Positions 8,892-17,197 of a stretch of DNA of 51,913 nt are shown one piece after another. Each line of letters starts with the position of its first letter. Within the stretch, counting starts at the first letter, position 1. Source of the stretch: Gemmatimonas sp. Lineage in GTDB: Bacteria > Gemmatimonadota > Gemmatimonadetes > Longimicrobiales > Longimicrobiaceae. Made by a program: the position numbers and the translations under genes. The notes under the pieces are model-generated. The model made no database searches and was not told the DNA's origin. It was given only the letters and a program-made list of their open reading frames with translations. The stretch is taken from positions 1-51,913 of the forward strand of contig WHSP01000016.1 in the NCBI GenBank assembly GCA_009380025.1, written 5' to 3'.

Positions 8892-10826
8892 ATGTCCGGA
8901 ATTGAAGGACTACTGATTGGTCGGGAGCTCGGCGGCCGCTACCGCATCGAGGAGTTGATCGGGCGGGGCGGGATGGGCGCGGTGTATCGGGCAGTCGATG
9001 AGCGGCTGGGACGGCAGGTCGCACTCAAGGTGATCACCGTTGCGGGCACTGGCGACGAATCCCGAGAGCGGCTTCGCGCCCGGTTCTTCCGGGAAGCACG
9101 CTCGGCCGCTGCGTTGCCGCACCATCCCAACGTCGTACCCGTCTACGACTACGGAAGCGACGAGGACCTCGGCCTGGATTACCTCGTGATGGAGCTTCTC
9201 CACGGCTCCGACCTCGCCACCCGCCTCAGCAGCTCAGGCGCGCCGCCCCTCGCGGCCTCCTTGAAGATCCTCGTCGAGGCCGCCCGCGGCCTGGCCGTCG
9301 GTCACCGGAAGGGGCTGATCCACCGCGATGTGAAGCCGGGCAACATCTTCCTCGCCGAGACGCATGCCAACGAGGTCCAGGTCCGTGTCGTTGACTTCGG
9401 AATCGCCAAGCTCGCCGACGAGGAGGATACCCTCGCGCAGCTTACGCAGGACGGTCGCGTTCCGCATTCGCCCGCTTACGCCTCCCCCGAGCAGCTTCGC
9501 GGCCTGACAAACCTGACGCCCGCCTCGGACGTCTTCAGCCTCGGAGCCGTCGGCTATGAGCTGCTCACTCGAGAACGGCCCTTCACCGAGAGCGATCGCA
9601 ACCGGATGTCGCTCGGGATGCCCGTCGCGGCGCCTTCGGTCCGGTCGACGAACCCCGCCGTCCCGGCGACGGCCGAGGAGGTGATCGGCAAAGCGCTCTC
9701 GTACGACTCGGAGCAGCGCTTCGCAGACGCTGGCGAGATGGGCAGCGCGCTCGAGCAGGCGATCCGCTCGATCGCCGACACCACGGTCGACCCCTATCTG
9801 GCCGGAGCGCCGATTGTCACCGCCGCGGGGATCGGCGACGCCACTCCCATCGCACCCGGGGACGACCGGACTCGGATCGCGGCGGCTGTCGAGGAGGACC
9901 TCACCCTCCTCGCCCCTACCGGTATCGAGCCGCCAATGGGGAGAGGCGGCGCTTCCCCACCCCCGCCCAGACCCATTGCTACGACCCGCCGGCACGACCG
10001 CGGCAGCCGCAAGAGCATTGGCGGCGTCATCGTGTGGGGGCTGGTCATCGGCGTGTTGCTTGCCGCCGTGCTATGGGGGCTGGTGTCGAGGAACGGCGGG
10101 GAAGTCGCCGTGGATGAGTTCCCGCCGCCCGATTCGGTCCCCCTCATCGTCCCGCAGGAGCAGCTGGATGCGCCGCCCGACGCACCCGGGCCGCTCGACG
10201 CCTACATCAACGATCAGGAGGGGCGCCGCTACTACCGTGCTGGAGCCTACGATTCGGCCTGGGTCCAGTTCAACCGTGCGGTCCAGCTCGAGCCGGACAA
10301 CCCCGACTACCGGCGAAATTATGCGCTGGCGCTGCTCGCGGTTGGTCGGCCGCTCGATGCCGATCGAGAAGTGCGACGGGCTATTCAGATCGCCCCGAAT
10401 CGTGCCCCGCCCTATCAAACACTCGCCCAGATTCGGCTCGCTCTCGGCGATACCGCCAGCGCGATCGCCGCGTTTGAGGACTACCTCGACCGAGAGACCC
10501 GGCCCCGGGAGGCCGGGATCGCGGACCGGAACCTCCGCGGTCTACGCGCGGCGTATCGGGTTGGCCGGTTCCCCCCCCTTCTGGGCGATACCGTGAGCCA
10601 GGAGCAGCCGGAAACCCCCGAGCCTTCGCCGGAGCCTGAGCCTGGGCCGACCCCTGAGGACACCACCTCGCCACCCGACACCGCGGCTCTGGAGGAACCC
10701 TCGCCTCCAATTGTCCCGGCGCCCGGCGACTCCATCGCTGACCCCGATACCACGGTGCCTCCGCCAGACGGCTCCCCTGCCGGCTCCATCGTCCCGGCGA
10801 CCCCGCTCGGCACGCCGCGCCTCTGA
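8892..10826 (+). CDS. PknB-type serine/threonine protein kinase with TPR and proline-rich tail
   Basis: A 644-residue membrane kinase. I chose the ATG with GGGAGG 12-13 bases upstream over a TTG nine codons earlier. The kinase domain (about 17-290) has the glycine loop G24-R-G-G, catalytic lysine K46, the H144-R-D146 loop with N151, and D168-F-G. The activation segment reads R-V-P-H-S-P-A-Y-A-S-P-E-Q, lacking the usual G-T before the Y-x-x-P-E. A membrane segment lies at about 376-398. Outside the membrane are TPR-like helices (about 430-530) and a Pro/Glu-rich tail, rather than the PASTA domains of actinobacterial PknB. The sensor therefore probably responds to something other than muropeptides. 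It ends the phospho-signalling/cell-wall cluster. Confidence 0.92.
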   Translation: MSGIEGLLIGRELGGRYRIEELIGRGGMGAVYRAVDERLGRQVALKVITVAGTGDESRERLRARFFREARSAAALPHHPNVVPVYDYGSDEDLGLDYLVMELLHGSDLATRLSSSGAPPLAASLKILVEAARGLAVGHRKGLIHRDVKPGNIFLAETHANEVQVRVVDFGIAKLADEEDTLAQLTQDGRVPHSPAYASPEQLRGLTNLTPASDVFSLGAVGYELLTRERPFTESDRNRMSLGMPVAAPSVRSTNPAVPATAEEVIGKALSYDSEQRFADAGEMGSALEQAIRSIADTTVDPYLAGAPIVTAAGIGDATPIAPGDDRTRIAAAVEEDLTLLAPTGIEPPMGRGGASPPPPRPIATTRRHDRGSRKSIGGVIVWGLVIGVLLAAVLWGLVSRNGGEVAVDEFPPPDSVPLIVPQEQLDAPPDAPGPLDAYINDQEGRRYYRAGAYDSAWVQFNRAVQLEPDNPDYRRNYALALLAVGRPLDADREVRRAIQIAPNRAPPYQTLAQIRLALGDTASAIAAFEDYLDRETRPREAGIADRNLRGLRAAYRVGRFPPLLGDTVSQEQPETPEPSPEPEPGPTPEDTTSPPDTAALEEPSPPIVPAPGDSIADPDTTVPPPDGSPAGSIVPATPLGTPRL

Positions 10827-11155
10827 GCGCGCGCTTCCGCGCCCGACTCTCCGGCTCGGGCACTGTCCACCTCCCGGCTTACGGACCCGCCGACGCCGAA
10901 GCGCGCCTCGAGAAGGAGCTCGCGGCCGCCCTGCCCGAAGCGACCATTCGAGTCCGCGGTATCCGCCGCACCGACCCGACCCCTCGGATCGTCGAGGAGT
11001 TCGCGATCGACTACACGCTGAGCGCACACACTGAGGTCGAGGCCGATTCCGAAGCGGACGCGAGACGTGCAGCGTTCGCGACGGTGCGCCAGGCACTCGC
11101 GACGACGCGGTTCGAGCGGGTGGCTTGGGAGAAGGCCGAGATCACACGGTCGTGA
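10823..11155 (+). CDS. Small conserved-looking protein coupled to the kinase, probable CTG start
   Basis: There is an open frame of 110 codons directly after the kinase, in the -1 frame relative to it. It opens after an in-frame TGA at 10739-10741 and contains no ATG, GTG or TTG early enough to serve as a start. The CTG overlaps the kinase stop as CTGA, the same coupling geometry as ATGA. Codon third positions are strongly G/C, as in the neighbours. The product alternates Ala/Glu/Arg-rich helices and short strands, for example around A-D-A-E-A-R-L-E-K-E-L and I-V-E-E-F-A-I-D-Y. It looks like a compact alpha/beta domain; no family recognised. Alternatives are a -1 frameshifted C-terminal extension of the kinase, or a sequencing error. 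Confidence 0.55.
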   Translation: MSARFRARLSGSGTVHLPAYGPADAEARLEKELAAALPEATIRVRGIRRTDPTPRIVEEFAIDYTLSAHTEVEADSEADARRAAFATVRQALATTRFERVAWEKAEITRS

Positions 11156-11175
11156 CATGACGCCCAGCCGGAGGG

Positions 11176-11239
11176 TTCACGCGAAGACGCGAAGACCACG
11201 AAGCCAAAGTGATTGCCCTTCGCCTCCCTCCGCGTGAGA
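11176..11239. repeat. Palindromic repeat, TCACGCGAAGACGCGAAG family
   Basis: The left arm reads TTCACGCGAAGACGCGAAG. The right arm ends CCTCCGCGTGAGA. It sits between the convergent kinase cluster and APH gene. Related copies or half copies occur at about 13592, 36414, 38022, 39588, 42853, 46371, 47048 and 47746. Confidence 0.7.
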
Positions 11240-11243
11240 TCCG

Positions 11244-12050
11244 TCAGGAGACGACGTCGTAGAGAAGGCGGTAGAAGGGGATCCGCTCGGGGTCCGGGTC
11301 GACTCCGTAGGCGGCGAGGAACTCCTCTTCGTGCCCGACGCCCAGATTCCAGGTGATGCTCCAGCTGGCCACGGCGAGGTCCCACCAGCGGTCCGCGACG
11401 CCGAGCTCTCCGAGGTCCACGTAGCCGGCGATCCGGCCGTGCTCGAAGAAGACGTTGGGAAAGCAGTAGTCGCCGTGGCAGACCACCAGATCCTCCGTCG
11501 CCGGACGGGTGCGAAGAAGTTGCTCGATCGCCTTCTCCGGCGTCAGGCGCGCGTGCTCTTCATGGAACTCCTTTTCGGCATTGATCCGGCCGCGCGCGAG
11601 CCGCTCCTTCGCCGCCCGTAACGCGTCCGAGATCCGGAACTGGAACGGACACTCCGCAACTGGCATCTGGTGAAATTCGCGCAGTCCCCCGGCGAAGAGT
11701 GAAAGCAGGCCGGGTATATTGTCCCGGAAGGAGGGGTCGATTGCGCTCCTACCCTTCATTGCTGAGGTGACGAACCACGTACACCACGCGTCCCTATCGG
11801 TCTCCAGCACCTCGGGAACCGTGATGTAGGATTTCGCCCAGCGGAGACGGCGAACTTCCTCTTCCGCGGTCGGTGTGAAGCCGTGCTCCGTCACCTTCAG
11901 GAAGCGGAACTCGCCGGCCGGACTGGTCAACCGGAAGATGACGCTGTACGGCGGGTACCCGGATTCCACGGTCCAGGTCCAGGTCGCGTACGCCGTTGAT
12001 AGGCTATCCGGAATCCGGGGTCCAGACAGCTCCTTCGCTCCAGTCACCAT
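11244..12050 (-). CDS. Aminoglycoside 3'-phosphotransferase-like (APH) kinase
   Basis: A 268-residue cytoplasmic kinase of the APH/choline-kinase fold. The catalytic H192-G-D194 with P-N shortly after, the metal-binding D212-L-G and the A-D-R-W-W-D-L-A segment match APH(3')-type enzymes. The N-terminal ATP lobe is short but complete. I placed the start at an ATG directly preceded by GGAGG on the minus strand; the GTG next to it has better spacing. The open frame continues upstream for 84 codons, but that part is not protein-like. Many environmental APH homologues act on other small molecules, so antibiotic resistance should not be assumed. It is monocistronic and convergent with the kinase cluster. 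Confidence 0.82.
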   Translation of the reverse strand: MVTGAKELSGPRIPDSLSTAYATWTWTVESGYPPYSVIFRLTSPAGEFRFLKVTEHGFTPTAEEEVRRLRWAKSYITVPEVLETDRDAWCTWFVTSAMKGRSAIDPSFRDNIPGLLSLFAGGLREFHQMPVAECPFQFRISDALRAAKERLARGRINAEKEFHEEHARLTPEKAIEQLLRTRPATEDLVVCHGDYCFPNVFFEHGRIAGYVDLGELGVADRWWDLAVASWSITWNLGVGHEEEFLAAYGVDPDPERIPFYRLLYDVVS

Positions 12051-12413
12051 CCTCCAACGAGACGTTCGCGAGTGCCCAATCCGTTGCCATCCTTCCCGCA
12101 TTCGTCCGACGGGACGACTGCGTTGGGACGCCAGACCATGCGATCTTCGAGCCGCGCCGGGGGACCCACACCGGTCCGGTTGTTCCGCATCCGCCCTTCG
12201 TCGTTCTTCGAGGCTGGCCTGAACGCCGCGTACGTGCCAGTTTGGGTCGCATCGGAGATTCCCACATCGCGTAACGATCGCTTCCACCAGTCCGACCGGC
12301 ACGGTACGCGCAACCCCTCATCGAGACCTTCGTTGTCTATCGTCGTACCCTAGGCGTCGAGCCCTTCCGTTCGGCCGGCGGGTGGGTAGGGCCCGTCCGC
12401 AACTCGACATGGA
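12051..12413. other. Gene-free stretch between divergent APH and hydrolase genes
   Basis: About 360 bp between two divergent genes, which must hold both promoters. Short open frames occur on both strands, but none has convincing composition or a ribosome-binding site. I see no repeat, hairpin or RNA gene here. Confidence 0.4.
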
Positions 12414-13517
12414 ATGCAAATGCTGAAATTCGGATCGAGACGCGTGGTTTTGGTCGCGACACTGACCTTGGCGATCGGGACGTGTGCAGGTCGTGCCGAG
12501 CTCACGGCGCAGTCCGAGGTCGAGGCGGTTGGAGAGAGCGTAGATCTATGGCGGGCCCGGCAGCTCTACGTCAGCAATCGTCCGGAGGACCACGATCCGT
12601 ACCGCGACCATGCGGCGGATCGTCTGGCCAAGGCGCGCACAGACAGTGTCTACGCAGCGGAAGCGCCGGGCAGCTACGAGTTCGAGAAGATCAGCTATTC
12701 GAGTGCAGTCGACGATCTGGAGATCCCGGCGTATCTGTTCAGGCCTCTCGGTCTGCGCTCGGCGGGTAGCCTACCGGCGCTCGTATGGGTGCACGGCGGG
12801 GTGCACGGCGACTGGAACCCCGTTTACCTGCCGATGGTCAAGGAGGCAGTCGCGCGAGGATACGTAGTGATTGCTCCAGACTACCGCGGGAGCATCGGTT
12901 ATGGGGCCGAGTTCCACGACGCGATCGACTACGGCGGCTACGAGGTCGACGATGTCCTGATGGCGGTCGACTACCTCTCCGCCGAGGTCGAGGAGGTCGA
13001 TCCCGAAAGGATCGGCGTGATGGGTTGGAGCCACGGCGGCTTCATCAGCGCCCACACGGTTCTCCGCGAGGAGCATCCGTTCCGAGCTGCAGCCGCCATC
13101 GTGCCGGTCAGCAATCTGATCTTCCGGCTGGCCTACAAGGGCCCGGCCTACCAGGCTCTCTTCTCGACCCAGGAGCGGATCCGCGGTCTGCCACACGAGC
13201 GCCGCGAGATCTATGTCGAGCGCTCACCCGTCTACCACGTAGATGAGCTGGAAGTACCGATGCTGGTCCACGTCGCTACGAACGACGATGATGTGGACTT
13301 CGTCGAGTCCGAGATGTTCGTGAACGCGCTGCGAGCGAAGAAGCCCGATCTGGCGGAGACAAAGGTCTACGTCGATCCACCCGGGGGCCACTCCTTCTCC
13401 CTGCTCGTCGACCGTAACCTGAGCGTCATCGAGACCCCCCAGCTTCGCGATTCCTGGCGACGGATCTGGGCGTTCCTCGATCGAAACCTGCAGCCGATGA
13501 GCGATTGGTCGAACTAG
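12414..13517 (+). CDS. Secreted S9-type peptidase / alpha-beta hydrolase
   Basis: A 367-residue exported hydrolase. The N-terminal signal peptide spans about residues 5-30; a second ATG two codons downstream is an equally good start. The alpha/beta-hydrolase core shows the oxyanion region V-H-G-G-V-H near 126, then G-W-S206-H-G-G as the nucleophile elbow. A D-D-D stretch at 291-293 supplies the acid and G-G-H326-S the catalytic His. Order and spacing match the prolyl-oligopeptidase (S9) catalytic domain. No beta-propeller precedes it, so it is a stand-alone catalytic domain. Probable activity is a periplasmic peptidase or esterase; the substrate is not inferable. Confidence 0.85.
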   Translation: MQMLKFGSRRVVLVATLTLAIGTCAGRAELTAQSEVEAVGESVDLWRARQLYVSNRPEDHDPYRDHAADRLAKARTDSVYAAEAPGSYEFEKISYSSAVDDLEIPAYLFRPLGLRSAGSLPALVWVHGGVHGDWNPVYLPMVKEAVARGYVVIAPDYRGSIGYGAEFHDAIDYGGYEVDDVLMAVDYLSAEVEEVDPERIGVMGWSHGGFISAHTVLREEHPFRAAAAIVPVSNLIFRLAYKGPAYQALFSTQERIRGLPHERREIYVERSPVYHVDELEVPMLVHVATNDDDVDFVESEMFVNALRAKKPDLAETKVYVDPPGGHSFSLLVDRNLSVIETPQLRDSWRRIWAFLDRNLQPMSDWSN

Positions 13518-13591
13518 ACGGCCCTCTGAAAACTGCTCCGGTTGCGCTCGGCTTTCAGAATCGTTGCGCTGCGGCCTCCGCGTACAGAAAC

Positions 13592-13621
13592 CCTCACGCG
13601 GAGCCGCGAAAGGCCGCGAAG
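13592..13621. repeat. Half-copy of the TCACGCGAAG repeat family
   Basis: CCTCACGCGGAGCCGCG followed by a second CCGCGAAG. It matches the left arm of the palindromic family seen around 11176 and 47746. It lies in the 220-bp gap between the hydrolase and the outer-membrane barrel gene. Confidence 0.5.
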
Positions 13622-13737
13622 ATAACGGCCCTACGCCATTCCCCAGTTCGGTCCTTCCTAGGTAGTGCCCTGAAACAATAGGCTGGAGGGACACGTATAC
13701 GGACGAGAAGATCCGTCCACCATGGCACCGACCCTCC

Positions 13738-15918
13738 ATGCTGATCGCCGTCGCCGTCGTGGCGCTCCTGCAGACGCCACAGAGCGCCCCCGAGATACCG
13801 TCGGACGCATACCTGGATGAGGATGCGGCGATGATGGTCGCTGCAGCACGTGTGCGCACGTCCGGCGCGAACGAGCGTATCGAGGCGTATCGGATGACCG
13901 CCCGGCAGCGCTTCTCTGTGGGGGTCCGCGGGCTTCGCCGCGACCGCATGATCTACCGTCGGGAGATTGCCACCCGCGTCGATTGGCGGCGTGGGGGAGA
14001 CCGACAACTCGAGGTGTTGGGCGCCAGGGAGGCGAGCGAAGTGGCCGGACTTGCCACCTCACCCCTGGACGATGACGATCTTCTGTCGGACGCGGACATG
14101 GCCATCGATCCGACCAGCGAGTGGCTTCTCCGCTTCCCCCTGCCGGACGAGGACGACGAGGACGACGACGGTCGCGGCAATGCGGACGAACAGACCGAAG
14201 ACGAGGATTCTGACGACGACATTACGATCATGCATCCTCTCGCCGAGGGAAGCGAGCGACACTACCGCTTCCGGAGCGGCGAGACGACATCCATCATCCT
14301 CGGCGACGGGAGGACGATCCGGCTTCGCGAGCTCCAGGTCCTGCCGCGACGGGCGACCTACTCCCTGGTGAGCGGATCGCTCTGGCTGGAGGCCGAGTCG
14401 TTCGCCGCGGTCCGCGGCATTTTCACTCTCGCGGCTCCGCTGCGCTTCTCGGATATCGTTTCGGACGGGGAGGACGTGACGATCGGCCCGGGACGATCGA
14501 TCATCGACCTGGCCTCGGCCTCACTGGGTTACCTGACGATCGAGTATGGCCTTTGGGACTCGACGTGGTGGCTGCCGAGGCTGGTCGCCCTCGAGGGACG
14601 CGTCAACGTGGGGCGGTTCGAGGTTCCACTGGTTTACGAGCAGCTCTACGAGGACTACCGGGTCTTCGCCGACCCGGATTCGGTCCCGGCTTTCGAGCCG
14701 ATCGATACCACCCAGTTCCGGCGCGTGCGTCGACGTTGTCGAGGCGATGACGATTGTCCCGAACGGTGGGTACTCATCCCGAAGGATTCGTCGCTGCTGG
14801 TGTCGAGTGCCGCCCTCCCCGGATCCATGTTCGGGACCGACCGGTGGATGACCGACACGGAGCTGGAGCAGGTGGAGAACCTGGTTCGAATCTCTGGGTG
14901 GCGTTCGATGGCGTTCCAGCTCCCTCACCTGGAGTGGCGACCGCTCGACGCGGGACTCATCCACTTCAATCGTGTCGAAGGCCTGACGTTGGGGACGAGC
15001 GTCAACGTCGACCTTCAGCCTCTCTCGCTGTATTCGGGGGTGTGGATCGGCCACGCCGATCCGTCGCCGAGCTTTCGATTGGATCTGAGCCGGAATCGGC
15101 CCGGTGGGCGAGAGACGATCGGAGCGTACCGCAGAGTCGAGGCATTTACTCCGGATGACCGCCCGTTCTCCATCGCCAGCTCGATCTCGAGCTTCGCCTT
15201 CGGCGCGGACGACGGGGACTACTACCGGTCCCTCGGCGTCTCGGTCACCTCTGAGACGACAACGGCTTCCCGGTCAGGCCTCCGGATGCGCTTCTACGCG
15301 GAGCGACAGGAGCCGCTGGAGAAGCAGACCGACGCGAGCGTCCGCGCCTGGTTCGGCGACCACACCTTCCGCCCGAACCCTCCCGCCGATCCGGCGGATC
15401 AGCTAGGGGTCGACGTCCGGGCGAACTTCGCCTACGGCTCGAATGCCCGAGCCTTTCGGGGAGGTGTAGAAGCCCGCCTCCGTGCGGAGCGGGGGACGTT
15501 CCGGTTCGCACAGCCTTCCCTCGCTGCGTACACGACCGTTCCACTCCCCGGGCCCCTGATGCTCGGCCTCGATGCTGCGGCGGGTACGTCCTTCGGAGAG
15601 GTCCCGGTGCAGAGCCTCTGGTATCTCGGCGGTCCATCGACGATTCGGGCGTTCCGCCCCGAGGACCGGACCGCGGGGCAGGCCTTCTGGCGAACCCGTG
15701 CCGAGGTGGGATCCGACTTCGTCGGCGCGCGGCTCGCCCTCTTCTCCGATCTCGGGTGGGCCGGCGAACGCGACGCCTTCACGGCCGATCCCGCTTTGAT
15801 CTCGGCGGGCGTGGGCGCCAGCTTCCTCGACGGTCTCGTCCGCGCCGACCTCGCGAGGACCGTCCGCGGCGCACCCGGCCGTTGGGGCCTGCACGTCTAT
15901 CTCGACGCCATCTTTTGA
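13738..15918 (+). CDS. Outer-membrane beta-barrel protein with Omp85/D15-like C-terminus
   Basis: A 726-residue exported protein with a short signal peptide (about 1-17). The N-terminal half is soluble and beta-rich and contains an unusual acidic run (about 137-161, almost all Asp/Glu). From about 400 onward the sequence alternates in barrel fashion and ends in aromatic I-F. The segment W-Y-L-G-G-P-S-T-I-R-A-F, about 90 residues from the end, resembles the conserved F-x-G-G-x-x-x-x-R-G-F motif of Omp85/surface-antigen barrels. Similar proteins (DUF5686-like) occur in Bacteroidetes and Gemmatimonadota. No classical POTRA repeats are obvious. Cargo unknown. No close operon partner. Confidence 0.8.
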   Translation: MLIAVAVVALLQTPQSAPEIPSDAYLDEDAAMMVAAARVRTSGANERIEAYRMTARQRFSVGVRGLRRDRMIYRREIATRVDWRRGGDRQLEVLGAREASEVAGLATSPLDDDDLLSDADMAIDPTSEWLLRFPLPDEDDEDDDGRGNADEQTEDEDSDDDITIMHPLAEGSERHYRFRSGETTSIILGDGRTIRLRELQVLPRRATYSLVSGSLWLEAESFAAVRGIFTLAAPLRFSDIVSDGEDVTIGPGRSIIDLASASLGYLTIEYGLWDSTWWLPRLVALEGRVNVGRFEVPLVYEQLYEDYRVFADPDSVPAFEPIDTTQFRRVRRRCRGDDDCPERWVLIPKDSSLLVSSAALPGSMFGTDRWMTDTELEQVENLVRISGWRSMAFQLPHLEWRPLDAGLIHFNRVEGLTLGTSVNVDLQPLSLYSGVWIGHADPSPSFRLDLSRNRPGGRETIGAYRRVEAFTPDDRPFSIASSISSFAFGADDGDYYRSLGVSVTSETTTASRSGLRMRFYAERQEPLEKQTDASVRAWFGDHTFRPNPPADPADQLGVDVRANFAYGSNARAFRGGVEARLRAERGTFRFAQPSLAAYTTVPLPGPLMLGLDAAAGTSFGEVPVQSLWYLGGPSTIRAFRPEDRTAGQAFWRTRAEVGSDFVGARLALFSDLGWAGERDAFTADPALISAGVGASFLDGLVRADLARTVRGAPGRWGLHVYLDAIF

Positions 15919-16024
15919 CGGGTCGGTTCGCCTCGCTCCTTCTAGACCGGGGATCCCCCGAACGCTAGTTTCTCCATTCCCAACCTGGGTGTGACGTTCA
16001 CGTCTTGCCTTACGGAGGTCGAAG

Positions 16025-16672
16025 ATGAAGTTGCGTATTACCGGAGTGGCTGTTTTCCTGGGAATCGTTGCGGGATGTGCTGCTGAAGAAGCGGAGCCGG
16101 TCGCTGAAGCCCCGATGGAAGCCGAAGCTCTGATGCCGCAGATCGCACTCGATGCCGATGCTGTCGAGCTCGCTTGTGAGCCGCAGGGCATGCCGCTCGA
16201 GGACCGAGTGAGTCCCTACGATTCGGTATCGGTGAGCGTCGGCGGGCAGCAGGCGAAGCTTTGCTATGGCCGTCCATCCATGCGGGATCGCGAGATCTTC
16301 GGCAGTGACCTCGTCCCCTTCGATACCATCTGGCGGACCGGCGCGAACGAGCCCACCACGATCCACATCCCCTTCCCGGTGCAAATCGCCGGGCTGGCCG
16401 TAGAGCCCGGCTCCTACTCGATCTACACCGTCCCCGGAGAGGACGAGTGGGAGGTGATCGTCAACCGCTCGACGAGTCAGTGGGGGATCGAGACGGAGTA
16501 CACCGAGGAGGTTCGCGCTCAGGAGGTCGGTCGCGCTACTGTGCCCCTGGAGGCGAACCCCGAAGCCGTCGAGACGTTCACGATCACCACCGAGGAGATG
16601 GGAGAAGGCGCTGTCGATCTCGTCCTCGAGTGGGAGAACTCCCGGGTTCGGATTCCCGTCGAACAGGTCTGA
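16025..16672 (+). CDS. DUF2911-domain lipoprotein
   Basis: A 215-residue protein with a lipoprotein signal peptide: the lipobox Cys lies at about residue 19, in V-A-G-C. An Ala/Glu-rich linker follows, then a DUF2911 domain (about 65-210). It shows the family hallmarks Y-G-R-P-S-x-R-x-R-x-I-F-G, W-R-T-G-A-N-E and G-S-Y-S-I-Y-T. Function of DUF2911 is unknown; members are secreted proteins common in Bacteroidetes and Gemmatimonadota. A strong GGAGG lies 7 bases before the ATG. The gene is followed by a perfect 15-bp hairpin, so it appears to be a single-gene transcription unit. Confidence 0.9.
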   Translation: MKLRITGVAVFLGIVAGCAAEEAEPVAEAPMEAEALMPQIALDADAVELACEPQGMPLEDRVSPYDSVSVSVGGQQAKLCYGRPSMRDREIFGSDLVPFDTIWRTGANEPTTIHIPFPVQIAGLAVEPGSYSIYTVPGEDEWEVIVNRSTSQWGIETEYTEEVRAQEVGRATVPLEANPEAVETFTITTEEMGEGAVDLVLEWENSRVRIPVEQV

Positions 16673-16689
16673 GCCAGGCCGCGGGTATC

Positions 16690-16726
16690 GAATGGGCGCG
16701 TCGCGTTGCTAGCGACGCGCCCATTC
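16690..16726 (+). terminator. Strong intrinsic terminator-like hairpin
   Basis: A perfect 15-bp stem (GAATGGGCGCGTCGC and its reverse complement) with a 7-base loop, 17 bases after the DUF2911 stop. The downstream T content is low, so it may be an imperfect or Rho-assisted terminator. Confidence 0.75.
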
Positions 16727-17013
16727 TCATTGGATCCTGGCGTCCGAGTGGAGCAGCCCCGATAGCCTCCGGCACCCCCTCCAGCGACCACCTCAAACTT
16801 CCCTTACGCGCAGGGCAGGGCACTCGGTAGTGTCCAGACGGGTTCACTCCACTGTGACCCATGGCATCGATTTAGCGTGTTTCAGAGGGACCGTCGGCGG
16901 GCAGGCAAGGCGCAGGGTCCATCTGGTTCGCGGCCCAAAGTCCATCAGTCAGGCGCTGAGACTTAGTACTTCCGGCCACAGGTACGGCCACGTATTCCGA
17001 GTCTCCAAGAGTG

Positions 17014-17089
17014 GTCATCCCCGCGAAGGCGGGGATCCAGTGGCTCAGTCGGCTGCGGTGCTCTGGATTCCCGCCTGCGCGGGGATGAC
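17014..17089. repeat. Palindromic MITE-like repeat, GTCATCCCCGCG family, copy 1
   Basis: The arms begin GTCATCCCCGCGAAGGCGGGG and end CGCGGGGATGAC, about 76 bp in all, and each arm is itself a hairpin. The right flank contains TACGTCGTCGTAGTTC, similar to the flank of the copy at 31522. The rest of the 525-bp gap 16673-17197 has only the terminator and no convincing gene. Confidence 0.8.
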
Positions 17090-17197
17090 GACTGGAGGAG
17101 TACTACGTCGTCGTAGTTCAGAGACGTGTACCAGCTTCCTTCAGGGGCTTCACCCAGCGGTCCCACCGAGGCTTCATCAGGAGTCTCGCCAGGGGCT

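Noticed and set aside
11244-12050. Aminoglycoside resistance gene
   Set aside because: The fold matches, but divergence and context do not support a resistance function; reported only as APH-like.
12051-12302. 84-codon upstream extension of the APH-like gene
   Set aside because: The composition is not protein-like, and the APH fold is complete from the ATG at 12050.
17014-17089. Possible CRISPR array
   Set aside because: The repeat copies are tens of kb apart and palindromic, with no regular spacers and no cas genes.
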